NCBI GenBank assembly: GCA_016295455.1
Contig: JAEDLE010000029.1
Location: forward strand, 1-24,616
Reading direction: 5' to 3'
DNA from: Bacteroidales bacterium
Lineage (GTDB): Bacteria; Bacteroidota; Bacteroidia; Bacteroidales; UBA932
DNA: 24,616 nt
Of the stretch, positions 8,090 through 15,500 are shown piece by piece. Under the pieces are notes generated by a model. It was given only the letters and a program-made list of their open reading frames with translations. It was not told where the DNA came from and did no database searches. The translations under genes were made by a program, and so were the position numbers. The number at the start of each line of letters is the position of its first letter. Within the stretch, counting starts at the first letter, position 1.

Positions 8090-8117
8090 GGTCACATTTT
8101 TCACTGCCGTATTCACG

Positions 8118-8184
8118 TTTGTAAAGTTTACAAATTTGTAACATTGTTTACATATTTAAATTTGTAAACTGTATTTTTGTAAAA
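8118..8184. repeat. Cluster of TTGTAA-containing motifs (iteron- or operator-like)
   Basis: Copies: TTTGTAAAG 8118-8126 (+), GTTTACAAA 8126-8134 (-), TTTGTAAC 8135-8142 (+), GTTTACATA 8146-8154 (-, imperfect), TTTGTAAAC 8161-8169 (+), TTTTGTAAAA 8175-8184 (+). Adjacent copies form perfect inverted repeats, e.g. TTACAAATTTGTAA at 8128-8141 and GTTTACA/TGTAAAC at 8146-8152 and 8162-8168. Two more TTGTAA hexamers occur at 8463-8468 and 8491-8496 next to the regulator start. AT-richness raises the chance rate, but the density and alternating symmetry suggest protein-binding sites. Confidence 0.45.
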
Positions 8185-8462
8185 TAACTAAATATTATTG
8201 CACAATAACATCTTATTAAACTCATTATAAATCTGCTACTTATTATAATTCTATTAAACCAACACTATCACTAAATGACGTAAACAGAATCAAAATTTAC
8301 ATCATTTACTTGAAAACATCCCTTATTTATGGCATATGCTAACATATATTCTGCTATTTATCAGTGTTTTATTTAAGTTCATCTAATTATTATATTCAAT
8401 AAATTAGCCATTTGATACGATCCGACTCTGCCCTACCCTGTCGTTTTACAGTTGGATGATAC

Positions 8463-8493
8463 TTGTAAATGCGATTTATTATTGTTAAAATTG
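8463..8493 (+). promoter_or_regulatory. Probable promoter of the XRE regulator gene
   Basis: TTG (8463-8465), 20 bp, then TAAAATTG (8486-8493; one mismatch to TAnnTTTG) place a start near 8499, about 15 nt before the ATG at 8514. Both boxes overlap TTGTAA hexamers, which would fit autoregulation. A perfect TATTTTTG at 8172-8179 could give a second, long-leader transcript. Confidence 0.42.
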
Positions 8494-8513
8494 TAATCAC
8501 AACGTTAAGTATT

Positions 8514-9038
8514 ATGAACGAAAGATTGTCTCAGTTTCTGGCAGCGGAAAACATATCCCAGTCTCAGTTCGCCGATTCCATCGGAGTCGCCAGGGCAAGC
8601 ATATCCCACATAGTTGCGGGCAGGAACAAGCCTGGATATGACTTCATCTGTTCTGTGATGGAGCGCTACCCCAGCCTGAACATTGAATGGCTGCTTGCAG
8701 GCAAGGGCAAGATGTACAAGGGTGCTGCTATGGAAAAGGCAAGAAATGAGACAGTTGAGAATCAAGTGGAGAAGATGGCGGAAGTCCGTGAAGAAGAAAC
8801 CGACCTTTTCAGCGCAGCAAGGCATGAAGAAGAACTGAAGGCATCACAGGCAGCGCCCGATCTTTCCGCTCAAATGCCTGCGGATACGCTCCGGAGCCGG
8901 GACCTGCCACTTCCCCAGACAAAGTTGCCATATCCCCCTGAGAGTGGAGAATCCGCGGACGCGCCTGCTGCCGGACGCAGAATCGACAAAATCGTGGTAT
9001 TCTACTCAGACTCCACCTTTCAGGAAATTAAGGCCTAG
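8514..9038 (+). CDS. XRE-family helix-turn-helix transcriptional regulator
   Basis: A 174-residue soluble protein. Residues 1-66 form a lambda-Cro/C1-type HTH: LSQFLAAENISQSQFADSIGVARASISHIVAGRNKP, where SQFADSIGV and ARASISHIV would be the scaffold and recognition helices. The INIEWLL-type stretch (LNIEWLLAGKGKMY) that follows is typical of Bacteroidota members. Residues 70-150 are a charged, Pro/Ala-rich, probably disordered linker. The last 16-18 residues, DKIVVFYSDSTFQEIKA, resemble a short C-terminal motif I recall from related Bacteroidota regulators and may be a partner- or dimer-binding strand. An ATG at 8469 is also in frame, but 8514 gives the family N-terminus and fits the promoter. 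Its targets are unknown; it may bind the nearby TTGTAA sites. Confidence 0.85.
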   Translation: MNERLSQFLAAENISQSQFADSIGVARASISHIVAGRNKPGYDFICSVMERYPSLNIEWLLAGKGKMYKGAAMEKARNETVENQVEKMAEVREEETDLFSAARHEEELKASQAAPDLSAQMPADTLRSRDLPLPQTKLPYPPESGESADAPAAGRRIDKIVVFYSDSTFQEIKA

Positions 9039-9064
9039 TATTCTCCTTTCACAGGTCTTTTTGC

Positions 9065-9072
9065 TACATTTG
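9065..9072 (+). promoter_or_regulatory. -7 element upstream of the PyrD-like gene
   Basis: TACATTTG is an exact TAnnTTTG match, 59 bp before the chosen ATG at 9132. No TTG lies at the right distance upstream. It supports a start distinct from the regulator gene and separate transcription of the pyrD-like/cinA pair. Confidence 0.45.
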
Positions 9073-9131
9073 CATATTGATGCTGTCTTCTTCCTGAGGA
9101 AGAGGATATTCGTAACTTGCGTGTTGGAATA

Positions 9132-10196
9132 ATGCTTTACAGTAACATCATACGGCCGTTCCTGTTCAGGATAAACCCCGGAAAGGCATATATGCTGGCA
9201 ATGAAATGCCTGCATATGGCCAGGGCAAACATATTCACACGCTACATCTTCGACCATCTCTATAAAAGCGAGCATCCGTCCCTGAAGAAGAACGTGATGG
9301 GACTAGACTTTCCGAATCCCGTAGGGCTTGCCGCCGGACTTGACAAGAATGCCCGGTACAGTGAGGATCTGGGAGCCTGCGGTTTCGGCTTCATAGAGAT
9401 AGGCACCGTGACCCCGAAGCCGCGCAAGAGCCCGTCAGACTACTCCTTTTCCAAGATACACCACGAAAAGTCCATCGTAAGCAACGTGGGAATCGCCAAC
9501 AAAGGCGTTCTCGAAGTGATCAACAACATCAAGAACGCCCATCCGGGCGTCCTGCTTGCCGCAAACATCTCCCACGACGTGGGAACGCTTGACGACGATC
9601 TCAAGAAGGACTACGGCAAGATGGTGTCACTGCTATATGACTTCGTGGACTTCTTCGTGATAAATGCATCATATTCAGAAGATTATACCCGTTCTCCTCT
9701 TGAGGATCCCCAGATTATGGCGGATGTGATGGACGAAGTCCTGGACAAGAGGTCGGATATGGATCAGGTGAAGCCGGTGCTGATAAAGGTTTCTCCCGAC
9801 ATTCCTCTGGAGCAGCTGGACGAGATCATGCTCTACTCGATGGCATCAGGCGTTGACGGTCTGGTCATCGGTGACGCTGTCCGGAACAAGCCGGGGATGC
9901 TCAACGGAAAGCATTATCCTTCAGACGGTTTCGTATCCGGTACCGCCATACGGGAGAAGATACTCGAGCTGGTACGCCATGCAGGTGCATTCAGCAGGGG
10001 TAAACTTTCCATCATAGCCTGCGGAGGCGTGATGAGCGCTGAAGATGCAAAGGCGATGCTCGAGGCCGGCGCGTCGCTGGTTGAAATCATGAGCGGATTC
10101 ATATACGGCGGCCCTAAAGCCGTCAGGACTATATTAAAGACATTGGACAATGAATCGGGAAAAGACAGTATCGGCAGCGGTCTGCACGATAGGTGA
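9132..10196 (+). CDS. Dihydroorotate dehydrogenase (class 2)-like flavoprotein with altered active-site motifs
   Basis: A 354-residue PyrD homologue. The class 2 framework is clear: N-terminal membrane-association helices (1-45), FPNPVGLAAGLDKNA (60-74), FIEIGTVTPKPR (87-98), and the FMN-phosphate region IIACGGVMSAEDA...GASLVEIMSGFIYGGP (294-328). However, the substrate-site motifs I know from quinone-type enzymes are replaced: NRMGFNN is SNVGIAN (117-123), the catalytic-Ser motif N-x-SSPNTPxLR is NASYSEDYTRS (178-188), and TNTT is GDAV (247-250). It is therefore either a divergent dihydroorotate dehydrogenase or an FMN enzyme with another substrate. Start 9132 gives the family N-terminus MLYSNIIRPFLF; an in-frame GTG/ATG upstream is less likely. 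Its 3' end overlaps cinA by 47 bp. Confidence 0.8.
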   Translation: MLYSNIIRPFLFRINPGKAYMLAMKCLHMARANIFTRYIFDHLYKSEHPSLKKNVMGLDFPNPVGLAAGLDKNARYSEDLGACGFGFIEIGTVTPKPRKSPSDYSFSKIHHEKSIVSNVGIANKGVLEVINNIKNAHPGVLLAANISHDVGTLDDDLKKDYGKMVSLLYDFVDFFVINASYSEDYTRSPLEDPQIMADVMDEVLDKRSDMDQVKPVLIKVSPDIPLEQLDEIMLYSMASGVDGLVIGDAVRNKPGMLNGKHYPSDGFVSGTAIREKILELVRHAGAFSRGKLSIIACGGVMSAEDAKAMLEAGASLVEIMSGFIYGGPKAVRTILKTLDNESGKDSIGSGLHDR

Positions 10197-11439
10197 CGAG
10201 ATCCTAATAGGGCAGATTACGGACACGAATTCTGCAGCCATATCCAGAGAACTGGGAGCTGCAGGCGTCAGGGTCACGTCGATGGTCTCAATCGGGGACA
10301 GACGTAAAGAAATCTTGAAAACTCTGACAGAAGAACTGAAAATCAACGACATAGTAATCACCACAGGAGGACTCGGCCCAACCAGGGACGACATCACCAG
10401 GAACGTTCTGGCCGAGCTGAGCGGAAGCAGCCGTTTCATCCGTCACGAGGGACAGCTGCAGGTAGTCCGCAAGCTGTTGAGGGCCAGAGGTTTGGACACG
10501 CTCGAACCGAACCTCCGCCAGGCAGACGTCCCGGAAAACTCCGAGGTTATAGTCAACCGCTTCGGCACCGCCCCGATTATGGTCTTCCGCCTGGATGAAG
10601 CGCGTTTCGCTCACCCCTGCACCCTCATTGCGATGCCCGGAGTGCCTTTCGAGACCGTAAACGCCCTGCCGGACGTCATCGCAGACATCAAGGCGCACCA
10701 CAGACTCCAGTCCATCACACACAGGAACGTGATGACCTTCGGCATAGCCGAATCCGCCCTTGCGCAAAGAATCGGCGCCTGGGAGGACTCCCTGCCCCGG
10801 GACATGAAACTGGCATATCTCCCTGACACCCTGACGGGCGTAAAACTCAGGCTTTCGGTATATGGCGGCGAGGCTGCCGACAATGAAAGGCGTCTGCAGG
10901 AGCAGATTCAGGGCCTCACGGCACTAGTCGGGAAACATATCTACTCATATGAGGAAGACACCCTCGAGCACGCTCTGGGAGTACTGCTCAAAGCCACGGG
11001 CAAGACCCTTTCCGCAGCCGAATCCTGCACTGGCGGTGAGATTTCCCACCTTATCACCACCGTACCGGGCTCATCGGAGTATTATCTGGGTTCAGTGACC
11101 TCATATGCCATACCCGTCAAGGAGAAAGTATTGGGTGTGGACCCTCGGCTGATAGAGCAGAACGGAGTCGTCAGCAGCGAGGTAGCAGCTGCGATGGCTG
11201 AAGGAGTAAGGCGTCTTACGGGCAGTGATTTCTCTGTTGCGACTACGGGTTTCGCCGGCCCCGGAGGCGGGGACGAGAGGTATCCTGAAGGGACGGTTTG
11301 GGTCGGAGTTAGCTCCGAAAAAGGTACCGAGACCCGAAAATTCGAGTATCACAACGACAGGAAGCGCAACATACAGCGGTTTTCCGCCTCTGCCCTCTTT
11401 TTCCTGTTCACAAAAGTAAGAACTGAGGTAAATTGTTAA
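10150..11439 (+). CDS. cinA: CinA-family protein: N-terminal MoCF/COG1058 domain plus C-terminal PncC nicotinamide-nucleotide amidase
   Basis: A full-length 429-residue two-domain CinA. Residues 7-170 form the molybdopterin-binding-like domain with IGDEILIGQITDTN (14-27), TTGGLGPTRDD (71-81) and AMPGVP (161-166); in the family it can hydrolyse ADP-ribose. Residues 270-429 form the amidase domain that deamidates NMN to NaMN, with AESCTGG (290-296) including the catalytic Ser, and TTGFAGPGGG (365-374). The role is salvage and clean-up of pyridine nucleotide by-products. The ATG at 10150 is the only start giving the family N-terminus, and it lies 47 bp inside the PyrD-like gene, so translation is probably coupled. 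A strong terminator follows at 11467-11499. The name recalls competence, but that role is not implied here. Confidence 0.95.
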   Translation: MNREKTVSAAVCTIGDEILIGQITDTNSAAISRELGAAGVRVTSMVSIGDRRKEILKTLTEELKINDIVITTGGLGPTRDDITRNVLAELSGSSRFIRHEGQLQVVRKLLRARGLDTLEPNLRQADVPENSEVIVNRFGTAPIMVFRLDEARFAHPCTLIAMPGVPFETVNALPDVIADIKAHHRLQSITHRNVMTFGIAESALAQRIGAWEDSLPRDMKLAYLPDTLTGVKLRLSVYGGEAADNERRLQEQIQGLTALVGKHIYSYEEDTLEHALGVLLKATGKTLSAAESCTGGEISHLITTVPGSSEYYLGSVTSYAIPVKEKVLGVDPRLIEQNGVVSSEVAAAMAEGVRRLTGSDFSVATTGFAGPGGGDERYPEGTVWVGVSSEKGTETRKFEYHNDRKRNIQRFSASALFFLFTKVRTEVNC

Positions 11440-11466
11440 CAAACAACTGATAAAACAAAAAAGTTT

Positions 11467-11499
11467 CAGCCTATAACAAAAATGTTATAGGCTGTTTTT
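11467..11499. terminator. Strong, probably bidirectional Rho-independent terminator
   Basis: CAGCCTATAAC (11467-11477) pairs perfectly with GTTATAGGCTG (11484-11494), an 11-bp stem with a 6-nt A-rich loop, followed by TTTTT. An A-run at 11456-11462 gives a T-run on the other strand, so the element can also end the long minus-strand operon whose last stop is at 11547. Confidence 0.9.
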
Positions 11500-11546
11500 C
11501 CATATTTTGTGCAGTATTTTGTAACGAAAAGTTCAGTTTTGGCAAA

Positions 11547-12617
11547 TCAGCGGCCGTCCATTGCCCGGAGGAAATTCTCTCCTGCCACAAGCTCGATCTG
11601 ATCGTCGGTATATCCTCTGCGGCTCATCTCGTCGAAGACCAGATGAAGCTTGGAAATGTCGTCCAGGCCTGCGGGAGGAACCGCTATTCCGTCGAAATCC
11701 GTGCCTATTCCGACATGTTCGATACCGCCGACCTTGACCGCATGGTCTATATGGTCCACCACCTCAGAAACTCCCGGCCTCTCCAGCTTCATAAGTATGT
11801 CGGTCACCCCGTTGCGCCTCGCTCTCCTGGCCTGGTCGGCAGGATTGGCGCGGTAATCAGCCTCTGCCTGCTCATATTCCGGATGTTCAGCCTCAACCAG
11901 CTCAAAACTACGGGCAAAAGAGTCACTGAGGAAGACCGGGTAGAAATTGATCTGTATCACTCCACCCCTGTCCGCCATGCAACGTATCATATCATCACTC
12001 ATGTTCCTCCTGTGTGAGGCAAGGGCCCGGCAGCAGGAATGGGTCGATACTACCGGCTTTGTGGAGCATTCCAAGACGTCATAGAAGGTCTTGTCCGAAG
12101 CGTGGGCCAGGTCTATCAGCATCCCGAGACGGTTCATCTCGGCGACGACTTCCCTTCCGAACGGGCTGAGACCGTTCCAACGGGTGCCGTGGGATGCGGC
12201 GTCAGCCACCTCGTTGTCCCCGTTGTGGGTCAGGGTCATATAGCGCACTCCCATACGCCAGAATTCCCTCAGCAAAGGGAGGGATTTCTGTATCGGAGAT
12301 GCGTTCTCCATACCCAACAATATGGAAACCAAGCCATTGGCCTTGTTTTTCTCTATCTCCGCACGGCTGCTTGCAAAGGCCAGATGCTCCGGATTGGCGG
12401 CAATGGCATCCTTGGTCACGGAAAGCATCTCGAGCGCATATGCAGTGGCCCTGTCGGGAGCCATCGAAGCAGGGGTATATAGAGCGAAGAAAGTAGCGTC
12501 CACCCCGGAACGGAGCAACTTGGGCACATCCACGTGACCATATTCATTGTCAAGAGATATGTCCCTGAGCCTCAATATTTCGGACGGGGTGTCGCAGTGG
12601 GAGTCAAGTACCGTCAT
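11547..12617 (-). CDS. Membrane dipeptidase-family enzyme (peptidase M19)
   Basis: A 356-residue metal-dependent amidohydrolase of the renal-dipeptidase family, which cleaves dipeptides, often including D-amino acids. Metal-site motifs are in order: HCD (7-9), the bridging Glu104 in GMENAS, His172 in DLAHAS, His193 in STHSCCRA, and Asp307 in GIGTDFDG. THNGDNEVADA (130-140) is a family signature. No signal peptide is visible, so it is probably cytoplasmic. It is the last gene of the seven-gene operon; its ATG lies 1 nt after the stop of the GIN-domain gene, implying coupling. Substrate is unknown; a role in peptide or wall-peptide salvage is inferred. Confidence 0.93.
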   Translation of the reverse strand: MTVLDSHCDTPSEILRLRDISLDNEYGHVDVPKLLRSGVDATFFALYTPASMAPDRATAYALEMLSVTKDAIAANPEHLAFASSRAEIEKNKANGLVSILLGMENASPIQKSLPLLREFWRMGVRYMTLTHNGDNEVADAASHGTRWNGLSPFGREVVAEMNRLGMLIDLAHASDKTFYDVLECSTKPVVSTHSCCRALASHRRNMSDDMIRCMADRGGVIQINFYPVFLSDSFARSFELVEAEHPEYEQAEADYRANPADQARRARRNGVTDILMKLERPGVSEVVDHIDHAVKVGGIEHVGIGTDFDGIAVPPAGLDDISKLHLVFDEMSRRGYTDDQIELVAGENFLRAMDGR

Positions 12618-12618
12618 G

Positions 12619-13530
12619 TCAGAGCTGTGAATGTGAGACGGATGAGTTCTGGATGTTCACGATGTCGATGACAGGCTTGCCGGCGAAGACTATCTGGCAT
12701 CCGCCCTTGAGGTCGAGCGAGAGGTTGTCGGATACGTTCAGTTCTGCCTTGCAGGCATTGGAACCCGTGACGGCGGCGTCATTCACGGAAAGGCCATCAG
12801 CGTGGATTTCCCTGCACCCGGCCTTGAGGTTCAAGGTCACTGCCGAACCCTCGAGCCTGAGTTTCGCAGAATTCAGGGCAGTTACGTCAAGAGTCTCGCA
12901 TCTTCCTGATACAGAAACGTCTGATGTACTGTTCACCTGAAGGGAAACAAACTTGCACTCCTGGTCCACCCTGACATATGCCGAATTGTTGGTATTGATT
13001 GAGAGGTTGTCGGCCATCACGGTTGCCGACTCCACTCGTGCCTTCTTGCCGGCGGTGACGGTCAGGGCTGAAGCCTTCACGTCCAGACCCTTGAGAATAG
13101 CGTCGTCACTGATTTCTATGACCATTTCATCGGTGTCCACCCTGAAGCCGGACATATCCACTATCGCATTGCCGGATGCCCTGAGGGTCTTGAGTTCCGG
13201 GGTGTGTATGGTGACGCTGATAACCGCGCTGCCCGCCTTCTTTCCCGAGTACTTCTTCTTGGCGTCGGAAGACAGAGCCTTGCGGTCAAGTGTGGCCACG
13301 AGCGCGTCGCCCCTGAGGTAGACGTGCATCGCCTCCTTGAGATCACCCTCGATGTTCCACTCGGCGCCATAGTAGTCGTCATATACAACCTTAGCATTGA
13401 AATAGTCGCTCACTTCGATGGTCCTGAAGCCGGAAGTGTAGTCCTGGGAACCGCTTACGGTCTGCGCAGAAAGTGCGACAACACCTAAAGTCACACTTCC
13501 GATAATAAAAGCCAAGAATCGTTTAATCAT
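12619..13530 (-). CDS. Exported GIN-domain protein (DUF2807, putative adhesin head domain)
   Basis: A 303-residue protein with an N-terminal signal peptide (MIKRFLAFIIGSVTLGVVALSAQ, cut probably near residue 22). The rest is repetitive beta-structure, with regularly spaced segments such as KTLRASGNAIVDMSG, LTVTAGKKARV, VNSTSDVSVSG and LNLKAGCREI, typical of the GIN/DUF2807 right-handed beta-helix common in Bacteroidota. No lipoprotein Cys follows the signal, so it should be periplasmic or surface-exposed. The family's biochemical role is unknown; the adhesin name comes from weak similarity. It lies between the ABC-F gene (18 bp) and the dipeptidase (1 bp) and shows no promoter of its own. Confidence 0.85.
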   Translation of the reverse strand: MIKRFLAFIIGSVTLGVVALSAQTVSGSQDYTSGFRTIEVSDYFNAKVVYDDYYGAEWNIEGDLKEAMHVYLRGDALVATLDRKALSSDAKKKYSGKKAGSAVISVTIHTPELKTLRASGNAIVDMSGFRVDTDEMVIEISDDAILKGLDVKASALTVTAGKKARVESATVMADNLSINTNNSAYVRVDQECKFVSLQVNSTSDVSVSGRCETLDVTALNSAKLRLEGSAVTLNLKAGCREIHADGLSVNDAAVTGSNACKAELNVSDNLSLDLKGGCQIVFAGKPVIDIVNIQNSSVSHSQL

Positions 13531-13548
13531 ATCATTATCCTTTATTTG

Positions 13549-15468
13549 TTATTCTTGCAAACCCGCCCATTCCTCTGTCTTTGCGTCTATCTCACGCTTG
13601 CACTCGAGGTATTCCCGGGTAAGTTCCATTATGTCGTCCCCCTCGCCCGGAGCGGCAAGTATCTTCTCGATGTCCTGCATCTTCCCCTCAAGCTTTTCTA
13701 TTTCCTTCTCGAGGAATGCAATGCGGTTCTTGATCTTGCGTTCTTCCTTGGAAACGGACTTCTTCGCCTCGAAATCTTTCCTGGACTCGCTCACGACAGG
13801 TGCGGACACCGGAGCGGCTTCCTGCTTCCCGAACCTGCGTTCCAGTTCCTGCAGATTCTCCAGCTTCCTTCCGTCGAGGAAGTCCTGGACGCTTTCCAGA
13901 TGTTCCTTGACCTTTCCGTCCCTGAACTCGTACATCTTGTCCACCAGCCCGTTGAGGAAATCACGGTCGTGGGAGACAACAATCAGCGTGCCGTCATATG
14001 CCTTGAGCGCCTGTTTGAGTATATCTTTGGACTTTATGTCCATATGATTGGTCGGCTCGTCAAGCGCAAGCAGGTTGTAAGGCTCCAGCATCAGTTTCGC
14101 CATTCCCAGTCTGGCCCTTTCTCCTCCGCTGAGCACGGACACCTTCTTGTCTATGTCCTCGCCCCTGAAAAGGAACTGCGCGAGTATGTCCCTGAGCCTG
14201 GTCCTGATATCGCCCACGGCCACACGCTCCAGGGTTCCGAACACGGTTTCATTCCTGTCAAGGACATCTTCCTGATTCTGTGCGAAATAGCCTATGTGCA
14301 CGTTATGACCGATCTTCGCCGTGCCTTCGACAGGATCCAACTGTCCCATTATCACGCGCATAAGCGTTGTCTTGCCCTCACCGTTCCTGCCTATGAGCGC
14401 CACCTTCTCGCCTCTCCTGATTTCCACTCCAGCATGCGAGAACACTGTCTTTCCGGGATATGCCACCGTGATGTCGTCTGCCTTGAACACCACGTCACCG
14501 GCTCTTGGAGCGGGCGGAAACTTCACCGTAAGTGTCGCATTGTCAGTCTCATCCACCTCGATGCGCTCCAGTTTTTCCAGGGCCTTGATCCTGGACTGCA
14601 CCTGATTGGACTTGGTCGGCTTGTACCTGAACTTCGCAATGAAGTCCTCGGTCTTCCCTATCATCTTCTGCTGGTTCTCGTATGCGGCCATCTGCTGCGC
14701 CATACGCTCCGCCCTCAGGTTGACATATTCGGAATATGGCACCTTGTAGTCGTGGATTTTGCCGAGCATCACCTCGACGGTACGGGTGGTGACGTTGTCC
14801 AGGAAGCGGCGGTCGTGGGAAACAAGCATCAAGGCGCCCCTGTAGTTCTTCAGATAATCCTCGAGCCATTCTATGGATTCGATGTCGAGGTGGTTGGTAG
14901 GCTCGTCGAGCAACAGCACATCCGGGGAATGGAGGAGTATCTTGGCAAGTTCTATCCTCATGTTCCAGCCCTGGCTGAAGGTCTCGGTCGGACGGTCGAA
15001 GTCAGAGTCCCTGAAGCCGAGGCCGAGGAGGGTTTTCTCCGCCCGCACTCTCGGAGGCTCGGAATGCTCCAAAGAAAGACGGTCGCTGATATCGTTCAGC
15101 CTGTTGATGAGAGAAAGATAATATTCTGATTCATAATCAGTTCTCTCCGCCAATTCATTGTTGATTCCGTCCAGCTCCGACTCAAGCGCATTCAGCGCCT
15201 CGAACGCCGTCATGGTCTCCTCCATCACTGAGAGACCCTTGTGATGCTCCATTACCTGCGGAAGATATGCCACCGTCATATGGTTGGGCATATCGATATG
15301 CCCGGAAGTCGGGACCTGCTGTCCGCAAATGAGCTTCATGATCGTGGACTTGCCGGCGCCATTCTTCCCGACCAGGCCTATCCTGTCCCGTTCGCTTATA
15401 TGGAAACTTATGTCATCCAGGAGGTTATAGCTCCCGAAAGATACGGTCAGATTGTTTATCGATATCAT
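13549..15468 (-). CDS. ABC-F family ATPase (Uup/YheS type)
   Basis: A 639-residue soluble protein with two ABC domains and no membrane segments, as in ABC-F ribosome-acting ATPases. Domain 1 has Walker A GKNGAGKST (34-42), signature SQGW (165-168, in place of SGG) and Walker B LLLDEPTNHLD (185-195). The interdomain linker (about 235-305) is charged and helical. Domain 2 has GRNGEGKT (360-367), LSGGE (446-450) and LLALDEPTNHMD (467-478). A C-terminal Lys/Glu-rich coiled coil (about 560-635) follows. Family members bind the ribosomal E site and modulate stalled translation; some give antibiotic protection, which I cannot infer here. The frame opens to 15531, but MISINNLTVSFG at 15468 is the family start and leaves 32 bp after tatC. 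Confidence 0.93.
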   Translation of the reverse strand: MISINNLTVSFGSYNLLDDISFHISERDRIGLVGKNGAGKSTIMKLICGQQVPTSGHIDMPNHMTVAYLPQVMEHHKGLSVMEETMTAFEALNALESELDGINNELAERTDYESEYYLSLINRLNDISDRLSLEHSEPPRVRAEKTLLGLGFRDSDFDRPTETFSQGWNMRIELAKILLHSPDVLLLDEPTNHLDIESIEWLEDYLKNYRGALMLVSHDRRFLDNVTTRTVEVMLGKIHDYKVPYSEYVNLRAERMAQQMAAYENQQKMIGKTEDFIAKFRYKPTKSNQVQSRIKALEKLERIEVDETDNATLTVKFPPAPRAGDVVFKADDITVAYPGKTVFSHAGVEIRRGEKVALIGRNGEGKTTLMRVIMGQLDPVEGTAKIGHNVHIGYFAQNQEDVLDRNETVFGTLERVAVGDIRTRLRDILAQFLFRGEDIDKKVSVLSGGERARLGMAKLMLEPYNLLALDEPTNHMDIKSKDILKQALKAYDGTLIVVSHDRDFLNGLVDKMYEFRDGKVKEHLESVQDFLDGRKLENLQELERRFGKQEAAPVSAPVVSESRKDFEAKKSVSKEERKIKNRIAFLEKEIEKLEGKMQDIEKILAAPGEGDDIMELTREYLECKREIDAKTEEWAGLQE

Positions 15469-15500
15469 CTTTCTTTCATTTCTTTCCCCTGGCTGGACAA

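Larger units (their letters stand above)
7946..8513. other. Gene-free AT-rich region between queA and the XRE regulator
   Basis: No credible coding frame is present on either strand. From 8100 to about 8460 the DNA is strikingly A/T-rich compared with the flanking genes. It contains the queA promoter (8032-8039), two same-strand DnaA boxes (8070-8089), a cluster of TTGTAA motifs (8118-8184), a 6-bp inverted repeat TTATTG/CAATAA (8195-8208), and the promoter of the regulator gene (8463-8493). It lies between divergent genes. Candidate functions are a replication origin or a large regulatory region. Confidence 0.6.

Noticed and set aside
8195..8208. TTATTG-CA-CAATAA as another DnaA site or a terminator
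   Set aside because: It has an extra base relative to a DnaA box and no T-tract or GC in the stem; recorded only as an inverted repeat.
7946..8513. CRISPR array or mobile-element scar in the AT-rich region
   Set aside because: The repeated words are 6-9 bp, irregularly spaced, in both orientations, and without spacers, target-site duplications or transposase remnants.
13546..15129. 527-codon open frame on the plus strand opposite the ABC-F gene
   Set aside because: The opposite strand encodes all ABC-F motifs; this translation is His/Leu/Val-rich with no domain.
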